Part shown: in pieces, positions 10,999 to 19,916 of the stretch | How the letters are laid out: each line of letters starts with the position of its first letter | How positions within the stretch are numbered: position 1 is the first letter of the stretch | Assembly: GCF_003818135.1 (NCBI RefSeq) | Contig: NZ_RPOH01000001.1 | Location: forward strand, 1 to 64,000 | Direction: 5' to 3' | From: Buttiauxella warmboldiae | Lineage (GTDB): Bacteria; Pseudomonadota; Gammaproteobacteria; Enterobacterales; Enterobacteriaceae | DNA: 64,000 nucleotides | Program-made: the position numbers and the translations under genes | The notes under the pieces: generated by a model | What the model saw: the letters and a program-made list of their open reading frames with translations, nothing else | What the model was told of the DNA's origin: nothing | The model's database searches: none

Positions 10999-12071
10999 GC
11001 AAGTAACCTTCTGGCAGCATCGATGACCGTATCGGTAGGGATCAAATCCAGATAACGTTCATTGGTATTAGTATCAATGTCATCAGGGGCGGGAAGTGGA
11101 CCAAAGTCACCAGCCCAGATAACCTCACCTTGTGCTTGCCAAGGATGCCAGAACACTAGCTTCGATGGTCCAAATAAGGCTATTAGTGGTGTCTGAAGTG
11201 CCGCTGATATGTGCATTGGAACGGAATCCACGCCGATGAAAAGGCGAGCATGATCGATAAGCGCCGCGAGCTGCGGGAGAGTAAGTTTGCCTGCCAGAGA
11301 TGTAATATCAGGGGTTGAACAGCCGGAGATAATAGTATCTACCATCTCGCATTCTTTGGTATCTGGGCCAGATGTAAGGATCACATGTAATCCCATCCCT
11401 GACAGAGCATCGATAACTTCGCTCATTTTCTCTTCACGCCAACATTTAAAAAACCAGCGTGAAGTTGGCTGAACCACAACGTATTTTTTTTGTATTTTTT
11501 CGGGAATCAGGCTCTGGCATTGGCTCCAATCTGCTTCGGTATAGTTCATGGTCGTGGGCGTACCATAGGCATGAATGCCCAGAGGTGTTAATGCAGAAAG
11601 ATTTTGTTCAACAGTATGCTTCGTCGAATGATCCAGGGTAGAAACGAGATATGTATGGCAGAGTCGCCAGAATGGGTGTTTTCTTTTGGGGAAAGCAAAA
11701 CCAATACGTGTAGATGCACCGGTTAATATCGTTACGATTGCACTGCGCCATTGATCGGCCAGATTCACCACAAGATCGTAACGCTGCTGTTGTAAACGAT
11801 ATAGCAGTTTCCATTCTTGACCCAGGTGATACCTCGCCCCCTGTTTTTTCCAACGACGATCGATGCCATAAATTTGATGAATCTCCGGATTAGCCGCGAG
11901 TATTTCCCGGGTTTCTTCATACAGGAGCACATCAATACGGGCCTCGGGGTAGCGTTGTTTTAGCTCCGTTATTAGAGGGGTTATCAATAGCATATCACCA
12001 TGATGGCGTAATTTAATAACCAGAATTCGGGAGGGCTTTATCTGTGCTAAAGAAGGTTCGTTAAAGGTCAT
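10995..12071 (-). CDS. waaQ: LPS heptosyltransferase III WaaQ (GT9)
   Basis: WaaQ transfers heptose III to heptose II of the inner core. The 358-residue GT9 protein contains ILVIKLRHHGDMLLITPLI with the family Asp, HTVEQNLSALTPLGI, VVQPTSRWFFKCWREE, and FIGVDSVPMHISAALQTP. All of these are hallmarks of WaaQ and differ from WaaC or WaaF. Compared with the E. coli protein there are about ten extra N-terminal residues. It heads a leftward unit with wabG and wabH and is divergent from the deacetylase gene across a 112-bp gap. I found no JUMPstart/ops element (GGCGGTAG) in that gap, although LPS core operons headed by waaQ in E. coli use RfaH. Confidence 0.93.
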   Translation of the reverse strand: MTFNEPSLAQIKPSRILVIKLRHHGDMLLITPLITELKQRYPEARIDVLLYEETREILAANPEIHQIYGIDRRWKKQGARYHLGQEWKLLYRLQQQRYDLVVNLADQWRSAIVTILTGASTRIGFAFPKRKHPFWRLCHTYLVSTLDHSTKHTVEQNLSALTPLGIHAYGTPTTMNYTEADWSQCQSLIPEKIQKKYVVVQPTSRWFFKCWREEKMSEVIDALSGMGLHVILTSGPDTKECEMVDTIISGCSTPDITSLAGKLTLPQLAALIDHARLFIGVDSVPMHISAALQTPLIALFGPSKLVFWHPWQAQGEVIWAGDFGPLPAPDDIDTNTNERYLDLIPTDTVIDAARRLLA

Positions 12072-12122
12072 ACTTAGCTCATCGCCGGAGTTTTAGCTCC
12101 TGATTTTAGGGGATCGGATGGA

Positions 12123-12151
12123 TTGAGAGAAGAGTTGTCTTGCTCTAACAT
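12123..12151 (+). promoter_or_regulatory. Possible promoter of the deacetylase gene
   Basis: TTGAGA (12123-12128) and TAACAT (12146-12151) are separated by 17 bp, 32 bp upstream of the plus-strand deacetylase start. The -10 element is suboptimal. It would let this gene be transcribed independently of the leftward LPS units around it. Confidence 0.45.
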
Positions 12152-12183
12152 GGCATGATGTAAAAAGGTTGAGGTAATTTCTG

Positions 12184-13155
12184 ATGGCAAAGCCAGCATT
12201 TCTCATAACTATCGACACTGAAGGCGATAATCTTTGGCAAAAGCACGACTGTATTACGACGGAAAATGCGCGTTATCTCCCACGATTTCAGGCGTTATGT
12301 GAGAAATATGGATTCAAGCCGGTTTATCTGACCAATTATGAGATGGTTGTTGATCCTTTTTACATTGAATTTGCCAGAGATGTAATTGCGAGAAATACTG
12401 CAGAAGTCGGCATGCATTTACATGCATGGAACAGTCCGCCACTTTCTACGCTGACAGATGACGACTGGCTGCATAAGCCGTATCTGATTGAATACCCGGA
12501 TAAGGTTATGAAAGAGAAAGTCAGTTTTATGACGCAATTGTTGGAAGATACTTTCCAGAAGAAAATGGTCAGCCATCGTGCTGGTCGTTGGGCGTTTGAT
12601 GAACGTTATGCCGCATTACTTCTTGAAGAAGGCTACCTGGTCGATTGTTCCGTCACGCCTAGAGTAGACTGGCGTGGTGCAAAGGGTGTACCTGCCGGTA
12701 AGGGAGGTACCAATTATCGAGATTTTCCGACCCATGCTTACTTTATGGACATTAATGACATCGGTCGTGAGGGCAACTCACCGTTGCTTCAAGTTCCGAT
12801 GAGTATTCAGTACAAGCATTCGGCACTAATGAACAAAATAAAACAGGGTTACGATAAACTCAGAGGTAAATCTCGTTCTCCATCAGTGCATTGGCTACGC
12901 CCAATGGGTGGAAACATTACCTCTATGCAGCGTGTGGTTGAGCAAGTTTTGTCTAGCGGGAGTGATTACGTGGAATACATGCTTCACTCGTCGGAATATA
13001 TGCCGGGCGGAAGCCCGACGTTTAAGACAGACAAAGATATCGAACAGCTATATTGTGAACTGGAAGAGCTATTCGCATGGCTACAACCTCGCGTGCGTGG
13101 GATGACACTTGCCGAGTATTACCAGGAAAAAGTCACCACATCTTTCAATGTCTAA
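12184..13155 (+). CDS. wabN: WabN/WalW-like polysaccharide deacetylase of LPS core
   Basis: This 323-residue protein of the carbohydrate esterase 4 (polysaccharide deacetylase) type most resembles the WalW/WabN group. Instead of the classical TFDDG motif it begins LITIDTEGDNLW. It then has EVGMHLHAWNSPP, with the two His that would bind metal, and SHRAGRWAFDERYAALL. No signal peptide or membrane segment is visible, so it is probably cytoplasmic. In Klebsiella, WabN removes the acetyl group from the GlcNAc added by WabH, leaving glucosamine in the core, and wabG and wabH are both nearby. The gene runs against all its LPS neighbours. Its last 11 bp overlap the end of the waaB-like gene. A GAGG site precedes the ATG. 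Confidence 0.8.
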   Translation: MAKPAFLITIDTEGDNLWQKHDCITTENARYLPRFQALCEKYGFKPVYLTNYEMVVDPFYIEFARDVIARNTAEVGMHLHAWNSPPLSTLTDDDWLHKPYLIEYPDKVMKEKVSFMTQLLEDTFQKKMVSHRAGRWAFDERYAALLLEEGYLVDCSVTPRVDWRGAKGVPAGKGGTNYRDFPTHAYFMDINDIGREGNSPLLQVPMSIQYKHSALMNKIKQGYDKLRGKSRSPSVHWLRPMGGNITSMQRVVEQVLSSGSDYVEYMLHSSEYMPGGSPTFKTDKDIEQLYCELEELFAWLQPRVRGMTLAEYYQEKVTTSFNV

Positions 13156-14239
13156 TTTGGTTTTCCGCGAATAGCAACGCACTAATAACTTGTAATATAT
13201 AATTATCTTCATAAAAATCTTCGATAGCGTGTTGAATCTCTTCTCCTGGCGGAAGAGATTTTCCATCGACGATATCCTGAAGCAATGAAACCAGCTGTTC
13301 GGGTTTATCCAGGGGGTACAAATTACCGTTGATACCTTTCTTGATAATATCAGCCGGGCCGGTTTTGCAGTCAGAACTCACTGCGTAAACTCCATTTGCA
13401 CTGGCTTCTGCCAGTACCATGCCAAAACCCTCAAAGTGGGATGTCATGACCAGGCAAGTCACACTGCGAAAATGCTCGCGAATAAACTGCCATGGCTGGG
13501 TTTGCCAACCATGCCAGTGAATGTTATTGGCGATACCAAGCCGTAGTGCTAGCTCTTGTAATTGAGAGTTATCTTGTCCGCTACCGACAATTTCCAACTG
13601 CCACTCACCTTGCACCTGCGCCAGGGCTTCAAACAGCCCCCGCATATTTTTCTGTCCATCGGCGATTACTCGGCCGACGTACAGAAAGCTGCATCCGGTT
13701 TGCGGTCTAGGTATGACGCCTGCAACGCGGGATACCGGATTAAAAATAGTTGCAATACGGTCGTTCCTGACACCCATTTTATTCAATTGTTGGCTTATCT
13801 CCGTGCTGATAGAAAGATGATAATCCGCGTACAGAACATATTTAGCTTTGTATAGGTTATGGGTTGAAAAATGTAGCCAGGAGTAAATAACCGGTTTATG
13901 TGATGTACATTTTCTTGCAACATTGCTGATGAAGCAGGAAAGGGTATCGAGTGCCAGAATAAGGTCTGGTCTTTCTTTCCGGATAATTTTACGCAGTGAG
14001 TTAGCGAAACAGAGTCGACGTATTTTTGTGTTTTTTACTGATGAGATAATACGTTGCCTACGATCGTTTTTGAGCCAGTCATCATTGACTGGATTGTTTC
14101 CTTCTTTAATAAATACAAATGAAATATCAATATTTGATTTTTGGGTCCGTAGGAGGTTGACTAGTTTTTGACATACAGTCTCCATTCCCCCTAAGCCACT
14201 CAGTTCATAACCAATGATAATAATTTTATTTATGTTCAT
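13145..14239 (-). CDS. WaaB-like GT4 glycosyltransferase of LPS core
   Basis: This 364-residue GT4 enzyme shares several blocks with E. coli WaaB, the galactosyltransferase of the outer core: LSGLGGMETV near the N-terminus, YADYHLSISTEI, SFLYVGRVIADGQKN, GEWQLEIVG, and FEGFGMVLAEASANGVYAVSSDC cut here as FEGFGMVLAEAS and AVSSDC (EX7E region), then GPADIIKKGINGNLY. In E. coli WaaB acts on the glucose placed by WaaG. No WaaG is present here, so donor and acceptor are open. The start at 14239 was chosen for a GGAT about eight bases upstream; in-frame ATGs at 14251 and 14290 have no better site. The gene is A+T-rich and is last in the hldD-waaF-waaC-GT4-waaL series. Confidence 0.75.
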   Translation of the reverse strand: MNINKIIIIGYELSGLGGMETVCQKLVNLLRTQKSNIDISFVFIKEGNNPVNDDWLKNDRRQRIISSVKNTKIRRLCFANSLRKIIRKERPDLILALDTLSCFISNVARKCTSHKPVIYSWLHFSTHNLYKAKYVLYADYHLSISTEISQQLNKMGVRNDRIATIFNPVSRVAGVIPRPQTGCSFLYVGRVIADGQKNMRGLFEALAQVQGEWQLEIVGSGQDNSQLQELALRLGIANNIHWHGWQTQPWQFIREHFRSVTCLVMTSHFEGFGMVLAEASANGVYAVSSDCKTGPADIIKKGINGNLYPLDKPEQLVSLLQDIVDGKSLPPGEEIQHAIEDFYEDNYILQVISALLFAENQIRH

Positions 14240-14307
14240 ATTAAGATCCATATTCTGACGATGACGAGTAAATGTCACCGCCAGTTTCATATGCTGTAGC
14301 GTAAAAA

Positions 14308-15576
14308 CTAGCGCCGATCATTTCCAGTAAGTGGACTCGATGGCAAGCTTTGAATATTTAGGAAAGTCATCGCTGTCAGAATTGAAATTACATAGGTCAA
14401 CGTCCCCTCCCGGCTGAAAAATATTACATCACTTAGTCCATAGATCATCATGCTTAAGGTGATCACAAACAAAGCTGGGTTGCGATTTTTCCATGAGCAC
14501 CAAATGAGGGATGCATATAGCATCAATACAGCAATAACGCCGACAACGCCTCTGAGAGAAAAGTTATCTATCAGTTCATTATGCATATGAACATTTAAGA
14601 AAGTGTCAGCACCAGTCAGGGCAACATTCTTTTTCGTTATTTCTTGTATTTCACTACCTCGGCGCTCTGCGGACTGTCCTAGGGGTGCCTGTAAACCCGC
14701 CTGGAAACCTGCATCTACCATGGCAAAGCGTGCACCAACAGAGGTCTTACTGTTTTGAGCCTGAAATACAGATATATCATAAATGAGAGCATTGATTCTT
14801 TGTTGTAGGGGTTGTTTAAAAATAAATCCAATGGCAATACAGAGAGCGATAAAACATCCTATCAGCTTTATCAAATGGGTTTTGTTGACTTCTCTATGGG
14901 TAAAGGACAGGACGAGACATAGAACAGGATAGCTGATAATAGCTGCGCGGGTTCCGGAAAAAACAATTGCACTAAAACTGAAGCAAATTGCCAGTACAAA
15001 TAATGCGTATCTTTTCCAGCCATGGTGGTTAAGAACAGCATGGAGCATCAAAATATCAAGGACCGTAAGAACATAGGCTGCCATAGTCGCACGGTCAAAA
15101 CTGAGTTCAATTCTTGCGAGATGTAACTGGTTATATTGATAGATAGCATATAAGTTTGCAGCGAGACCACCAATGATAAACACCAAATCTAGTAAAAATG
15201 GCTTGCTGTGAGGTTTAGCATTGGAGTAGATGAAGGTCAGGATACCAAACATGAGTAAGATACGCCCAGAGGTTCCATAACCGTTATATACATCATGAAA
15301 GGGGCTTTCTTGTTTGAAAAACATTGCCCAGACAATAAAACTTAATGCCAGGAAGAGAATGGAAAAGGTTAGTGATTTATTGCGAAAAGGACGTAAAAAT
15401 TGGCTGTGGAACACTATCGCCAAAATAATAGTTAAATATCCCATTGCGTAGAAAATTTTTCGTGCATGGACTGAGTCAAAAACCAAGTAATATTGTGAGC
15501 CCAACATGCAAAAAAGAGCAATAAACAGCAGTTGGTTGAAAGTTTTACCTTTATCTAATTGCTTTAAATTAAGCAT
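14308..15576 (-). CDS. waaL: O-antigen ligase (WaaL family membrane protein)
   Basis: WaaL joins undecaprenyl-linked O-antigen, or another polymer, to the lipid A-core at the periplasmic face. The 422-residue protein is almost entirely hydrophobic with roughly ten to twelve membrane segments. It shows the Wzy/WaaL-type signature: a periplasmic loop of about residues 270-360 ending HMHNELIDNFSLRGVVGV with the conserved His, and an Arg in VFSGTRAAI. The start at 15576 (MLNLKQL) overlaps the preceding GT4 stop by eight bases; an upstream in-frame start would overlap that gene by over 100 bp. WaaL proteins diverge fast and the DNA is A+T-rich. Its position inside the core cluster supports the assignment. 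Confidence 0.88.
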   Translation of the reverse strand: MLNLKQLDKGKTFNQLLFIALFCMLGSQYYLVFDSVHARKIFYAMGYLTIILAIVFHSQFLRPFRNKSLTFSILFLALSFIVWAMFFKQESPFHDVYNGYGTSGRILLMFGILTFIYSNAKPHSKPFLLDLVFIIGGLAANLYAIYQYNQLHLARIELSFDRATMAAYVLTVLDILMLHAVLNHHGWKRYALFVLAICFSFSAIVFSGTRAAIISYPVLCLVLSFTHREVNKTHLIKLIGCFIALCIAIGFIFKQPLQQRINALIYDISVFQAQNSKTSVGARFAMVDAGFQAGLQAPLGQSAERRGSEIQEITKKNVALTGADTFLNVHMHNELIDNFSLRGVVGVIAVLMLYASLIWCSWKNRNPALFVITLSMMIYGLSDVIFFSREGTLTYVISILTAMTFLNIQSLPSSPLTGNDRR

Positions 15577-16738
15577 CGACGATACCTGAAATTTTATTAT
15601 TGAACTCTTGTACGAAATCTTTGTAATCAAAATGAGTAGAGACATATTCAAATGCATTACTTCGATAACGCAGATATTCACTCTCATTGTTAGCTATTTT
15701 TTGCACAGCATCCGCTGTTGCTTCATGCGACATCAGCATTGGTGGAACAAGTTTATTTTGTTGCGGAGAATATATTTTATACGGAAAGTTGATATCAACA
15801 TTCGTTAACGCCTGATGTTCCTCTGGCGTTACATTCGGTAGGACACCGACTCCGCAGACGCCGTCTTTAACAACTTCAGGTTGGCCATCAATGTATGGGA
15901 ACACAACAGGTATTCCGTAGAACAATGCTTCCATACATGAAAGCCCAAAGGGCTCCGTTACCGGGGTGCTTAGATAAATATGTATACGGTTGAAAAAACC
16001 GCTTAAGTCGGCCTGAAATCCGAGAAAATTAACGCGATCTGTAATATTCAAACGTTGTGCCAAATCTCGAAATTTTTCTTCATCGGGCCCTTTTCCTGCA
16101 ATATCCAGCACTGCGTCGATGCCACGTTTAGTGAGCGTTTGTAGCGTCAGTAACGCCACGCTAATACCTTTTAATCCTACAAGTCTAGCTGCAACGCCAA
16201 GGCGTAAAGGTGAGTTCAGGGTTTTTTGACCGTAAAAGATATTTTGCGGGGGCAGGATACGATTGATCACTGTTTGCATTGGGCACTTCAGATCAAATCG
16301 TAGTTCCATCACTCGGCGTGAAGCATGTGAGGCAGAGATACAGCCATTTAGAAGAGAAAAAAAGTCAAGCGTTTTCACGTTATGAGGATAGCGCCATGAG
16401 CATCCGTGATCGTAATAAATCACATCACCCCTCGAGGGTTTACCAACAAAACCAGGAACCAAATCCCAGACAATAATAGCATCCGCTTTTGCCAGCCATA
16501 CTTTACTTTGCAAGGCGTATTTGCGCAAAAATGAAGGGTATTTTACTGGTAAATTGTTTAACATTCGATTAACGAAAGTCACCTTTTTATTGATAAGATT
16601 ACACGCTATTTCAGGACCTATTTGGTTACTGATGCAGAAAATTTCATCTTCAGATGCTGTTATGTGATGGATGTACTGTAGAAATAATCGTTCAACCCCA
16701 CCCATTTTCTCCAGGTTGATTATATGAATCTTGCGCAT
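15569..16738 (-). CDS. GT4 family glycosyltransferase of LPS core, acceptor unassigned
   Basis: This 389-residue GT4 enzyme begins KIHIINLEKMGGVERLFLQY (glycine-rich acceptor loop). It has GVAARLVGLKGISVALL and, in the C-terminal domain, EPFGLSCMEALFYGIPVVFP with the EX7E motif. I do not recognise a specific named orthologue. It occupies the slot between waaC and waaL where Klebsiella core types carry their variable outer-core transferases. A role in adding an outer-core sugar is therefore likely, but neither donor nor acceptor can be read from the sequence. The start codon overlaps the waaC stop by one base (TAATG) and its end overlaps waaL, so it is firmly in the leftward operon. Confidence 0.8.
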   Translation of the reverse strand: MRKIHIINLEKMGGVERLFLQYIHHITASEDEIFCISNQIGPEIACNLINKKVTFVNRMLNNLPVKYPSFLRKYALQSKVWLAKADAIIVWDLVPGFVGKPSRGDVIYYDHGCSWRYPHNVKTLDFFSLLNGCISASHASRRVMELRFDLKCPMQTVINRILPPQNIFYGQKTLNSPLRLGVAARLVGLKGISVALLTLQTLTKRGIDAVLDIAGKGPDEEKFRDLAQRLNITDRVNFLGFQADLSGFFNRIHIYLSTPVTEPFGLSCMEALFYGIPVVFPYIDGQPEVVKDGVCGVGVLPNVTPEEHQALTNVDINFPYKIYSPQQNKLVPPMLMSHEATADAVQKIANNESEYLRYRSNAFEYVSTHFDYKDFVQEFNNKISGIVDA

Positions 16739-17703
16739 TAAAAGTCTCCGGCAATAAACGATGCCACGCGAGTAGGTTCAATATCTTTCATCATGCCAGA
16801 GGGTGAAAGAAGAATATGTTGATTTTTTCCGTAGCCGCCAATCAAGCCAGGATCTGTTGGGCCGTAAAGGGTAATATTTGATTTGTTTAATGCTGCTGAT
16901 AGGTGGCTTAAGCCAGTATCGACTGAGATAATATAGGCAGCACTGGCTAATTGGTTTGCAATATTTTCCAGACTCATCCGCGGTAGAACTTCAACATACT
17001 CAAGTCCATGAGCTAAACGTTGTGCGCGCTGTTTTTCATGCTCAGCCCCCCAAGGGAGACGTACCCGTAATCCAGTATGTTGCATTAGCCCAATAAGTTC
17101 ACGCCAGTGAGTTTCAGGCCAATGTTTATCATCGCGCGTAGTAGCATGAAGGAATACTACATACGGTGTGCTGTCGCAGGAAGCCTGTACGGGGAGGAAG
17201 TGGCTGGCAATGGAATAGTCTCCTTGCTGAACAGGTTTTTTGTATCCCAAACTTTTAGCAAATAACTCCCGCGTACGCTCCACCGCATGTTGCTGCTTTG
17301 CGATGGAATGCCGACAGTTGTAGAACAAGCTGGCTAGTGGCTCACGAGCGCTGCTCCAGTCCATACCATGCTTAATTCCGCAAGCTTTTCGCGTCACTAA
17401 TGCAGCACTTTTAATAAGGCCCTGCGCATCAATAATGAGATCGTAATTTTCAGCTCTTAATGCCTGATAAAACGCTTTGCGCTCGGCTTTTACCGGTGCT
17501 GAAAACCAGCTTTTACGCCAGCGGCGAATCGCAACGGGAAGCACTTTATCAACAGCCGGGTGCCAGGATGGAATTTGCGCAAAACCTTCTTCCACTACCC
17601 AGTCAAAGCGGATACCAGGAATAGCCTGCATTGCATCCGTTAGCGCGGGCAAGGTATGCAGGACATCACCCATTGATGATGTTTTAACGATCAATACCCG
17701 CAT
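16738..17703 (-). CDS. waaC: LPS heptosyltransferase I
   Basis: WaaC adds the first L-glycero-D-manno-heptose to the inner Kdo residue. The 321-residue GT9 protein starts RVLIVKTSSMGDVLHTLPAL, with the catalytic Asp at about residue 13, and has VVFLHATTRDDKHWPE, YIISVDTGLSHLSAALN and LYGPTDPGLIGGYG, matching the known WaaC fold. It starts inside the end of waaF (13-bp overlap) and its stop overlaps the next transferase by one base. Together with hldD and waaF upstream it forms the conserved ADP-heptose and inner-core module. Confidence 0.97.
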   Translation of the reverse strand: MRVLIVKTSSMGDVLHTLPALTDAMQAIPGIRFDWVVEEGFAQIPSWHPAVDKVLPVAIRRWRKSWFSAPVKAERKAFYQALRAENYDLIIDAQGLIKSAALVTRKACGIKHGMDWSSAREPLASLFYNCRHSIAKQQHAVERTRELFAKSLGYKKPVQQGDYSIASHFLPVQASCDSTPYVVFLHATTRDDKHWPETHWRELIGLMQHTGLRVRLPWGAEHEKQRAQRLAHGLEYVEVLPRMSLENIANQLASAAYIISVDTGLSHLSAALNKSNITLYGPTDPGLIGGYGKNQHILLSPSGMMKDIEPTRVASFIAGDF

Positions 17704-18752
17704 GACGCTTCCTTCTCAGCCAGCAGCAGAGCGCTCAGCTCATCCATAACGCGCTCGGGCGTAATATCAATCAGGCTTTGGTGATAGCCTTCCGCCCCAT
17801 CCCCTTTGCGCACTTTATGGTAGCCGCTGATCAAGCGAATAACTCGTGCTTTGTGGGAAAGCGGCGGGGTAAAGTCCGGGCTGCTTGGGCCATACAGCGC
17901 AACCAGTGGGCGATTTAACGCGGCGGCAATGTGCATCAAACCTGAATCATTGCTCACTACAGCCTGGCATGCAGCAAGTAAAATCACGGCTTGCTCAAGT
18001 TCAGTATCACCCGCCAGGTTGCGGCAATGAGCCTGCTGCTGGGTGGTTAATGCTGCGACAATATCGTTCCCGGCTTCTTTGTCTTTCGCTGAGCCAAACA
18101 ACACAACCTGGTAGCCTTCATCAATGAGCTTAGCGGCAAGGGTTGCGTAGTGATAATGCGGCCAGCGTTTAGCCGGGCCGAATTCAGCGCCAGGGCAAAA
18201 ACCAATTATCGGGCGCTGTGCATTAAGACTAAAGGCGCTACACGCCTGAACCTTTTCCCCTTCGTTAACCTGTAGCTGAGGCCACAGTAACGGTTGTGGG
18301 AGGTCTTTTGCCGAGTGCATTGCACCTTTTTCATAGGCCAAAGCGATATAACGTTCAACCATTAATGGCCAGGCCTGCTTATCCAGAACGCGCACATCGT
18401 TGAGTAATCCGTAGCGCATTTCGCCGCGCCAGCCGGTACGCTGTGGGATAGTGGCAAAGAAAGGAACCAGCGCCGATTTAAATGAGTTTGGCAGCACGTA
18501 GGCCCGATCGTAACGCTGCTCGCGCAAAGCGTGCCCAAGACGGCGGCGCTCGCCAATCTCCAGGGCTCCATGCCCAAGAGGCATGGCCAGCGCCTCGTTA
18601 ACTTCCGGCATACGTGACAGCAATGGACGGCACCAGGCCGGGGCCATCACATCAATGATTGCCTGGGGATAGCGCGCCTTGAGCGTGCGATAGAGACTTT
18701 GCGACATCATCATGTCGCCCACCCATGACGGGCCAATCACCAGTATTTTCAT
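17691..18752 (-). CDS. waaF: LPS heptosyltransferase II
   Basis: WaaF adds heptose II to heptose I. The 353-residue GT9 protein begins KILVIGPSWVGDMMMSQSLY, with the Asp typical of the family, and contains FCPGAEFGPAKRWP, VSNDSGLMHIAAALNRPLVA and LYGPSSPDFTPPLS. These are diagnostic for WaaF rather than WaaC. Length is close to the 348 residues of the E. coli enzyme. The gene lies 16 bp after hldD and overlaps waaC, which is the universal enterobacterial order hldD-waaF-waaC. Confidence 0.97.
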   Translation of the reverse strand: MKILVIGPSWVGDMMMSQSLYRTLKARYPQAIIDVMAPAWCRPLLSRMPEVNEALAMPLGHGALEIGERRRLGHALREQRYDRAYVLPNSFKSALVPFFATIPQRTGWRGEMRYGLLNDVRVLDKQAWPLMVERYIALAYEKGAMHSAKDLPQPLLWPQLQVNEGEKVQACSAFSLNAQRPIIGFCPGAEFGPAKRWPHYHYATLAAKLIDEGYQVVLFGSAKDKEAGNDIVAALTTQQQAHCRNLAGDTELEQAVILLAACQAVVSNDSGLMHIAAALNRPLVALYGPSSPDFTPPLSHKARVIRLISGYHKVRKGDGAEGYHQSLIDITPERVMDELSALLLAEKEASCGY

Positions 18753-18768
18753 GCGTCAGGCTACCTGC

Positions 18769-19701
18769 TTATGCGTCACGGTTCAGCCAGGCCATATATT
18801 CTGTCACGCCTTCGGCGACAGTTTTAAATGGCTTGTCGTAGCCCGCAGCACGCAGGTTGGTCAAATCGGCCTGAGTAAATGCCTGATAGCGGCCTTTGAG
18901 CTTTTCCGGGAACGGAATGTACTCAATGCTGCCTTTTTTATGGAATGCCAGGGCTGCGTCAGCAACGGCCTGGAAGGATTCCGCACGACCGGTACCGCAG
19001 TTATAAATACCGGAGACACCGTTCTGCCAGAACCACAGGTTAACCGCTGCAACATCACCCACGTAAATGAAGTCGCGCTTAAAGCTATCGCTGCCTGCAA
19101 ACAGTTTTGGATTTTCGCCGTTGTTCAACTGGGTGTTCAGATGGAACGCAACGCTCGCCATGCTGCCTTTGTGGCCTTCGCGTGGCCCGTAGACGTTGAA
19201 GTAACGGAAACCGGTAATCTGGGAGTTAGCTTCAGGCAGGATCTGGCGTACATATTCGTCGAACAGGAATTTGGAGTAGCCGTAAACGTTTAGCGGCTGC
19301 TCGTATTCGCGAGACTCGATGAAGTCGCTATTGCGGCCGCCGTAGGTCGCAGCGGAAGAGGCATACAGGAACGGAATTTCATGTTCCAGGCAGTAATGCA
19401 GCACTTCTTTGGAGTACTGATAGTTATTATCCATCATGTACTTGCCGTCCCACTCGGTAGTGGAGGAACAGGCGCCTTCATGGAAGATGGCTTCAATATC
19501 GCCGAACTCTTCCCCCGCCATAATCTGGATTAAGAAGTCTTCTTTATCCATGTAGTCGGCAATGTTCAAATCCACGAGGTTGGCGAACTTGGTGCCATCC
19601 TTCAGGTTATCCACCACCAGGATATCCGTAAGGCCGATATCATTCAGGGATTTAATGATGTTGCTGCCAATAAAGCCAGCACCGCCGGTGACAATAATCA
19701 T
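18769..19701 (-). CDS. hldD: ADP-L-glycero-D-manno-heptose 6-epimerase
   Basis: HldD converts ADP-D-glycero-D-manno-heptose to the L-glycero form that the heptosyltransferases use. It is an extended short-chain dehydrogenase/epimerase of 310 residues with the NAD(P)-binding [15 protein letters not shown] at the very N-terminus and the catalytic YGYSK tetrad element near residue 140. [14 protein letters not shown] is also conserved. The start at 19701 is fixed by the Rossmann motif; an upstream in-frame start at 19746 would add 15 unconserved residues. It heads the leftward LPS operon and is divergent from kbl. The E. coli gene (htrM) is heat-inducible, but I could not see a convincing heat-shock promoter here. 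Confidence 0.97.
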   Translation of the reverse strand: MIIVTGGAGFIGSNIIKSLNDIGLTDILVVDNLKDGTKFANLVDLNIADYMDKEDFLIQIMAGEEFGDIEAIFHEGACSSTTEWDGKYMMDNNYQYSKEVLHYCLEHEIPFLYASSAATYGGRNSDFIESREYEQPLNVYGYSKFLFDEYVRQILPEANSQITGFRYFNVYGPREGHKGSMASVAFHLNTQLNNGENPKLFAGSDSFKRDFIYVGDVAAVNLWFWQNGVSGIYNCGTGRAESFQAVADAALAFHKKGSIEYIPFPEKLKGRYQAFTQADLTNLRAAGYDKPFKTVAEGVTEYMAWLNRDA

Positions 19702-19916
19702 AAGCGAAAACCTTAAAAAAGAGGGCCGTAAGGCACGATACCTCACGCGCTAATGGCTCTTATCATACCATTACATTCGTGGACCCGCCTAATCAGAGGA
19801 AGTTTCTCTGTCTCGTGATTTATGCTGCAAATTTCAATTTCATTGAAGCGTCATCTCGTCTCCAGGCCATGGTTTGGGTAATATGTGCCGAAATTAGCCA
19901 TGCCTGGAGAATCGCA

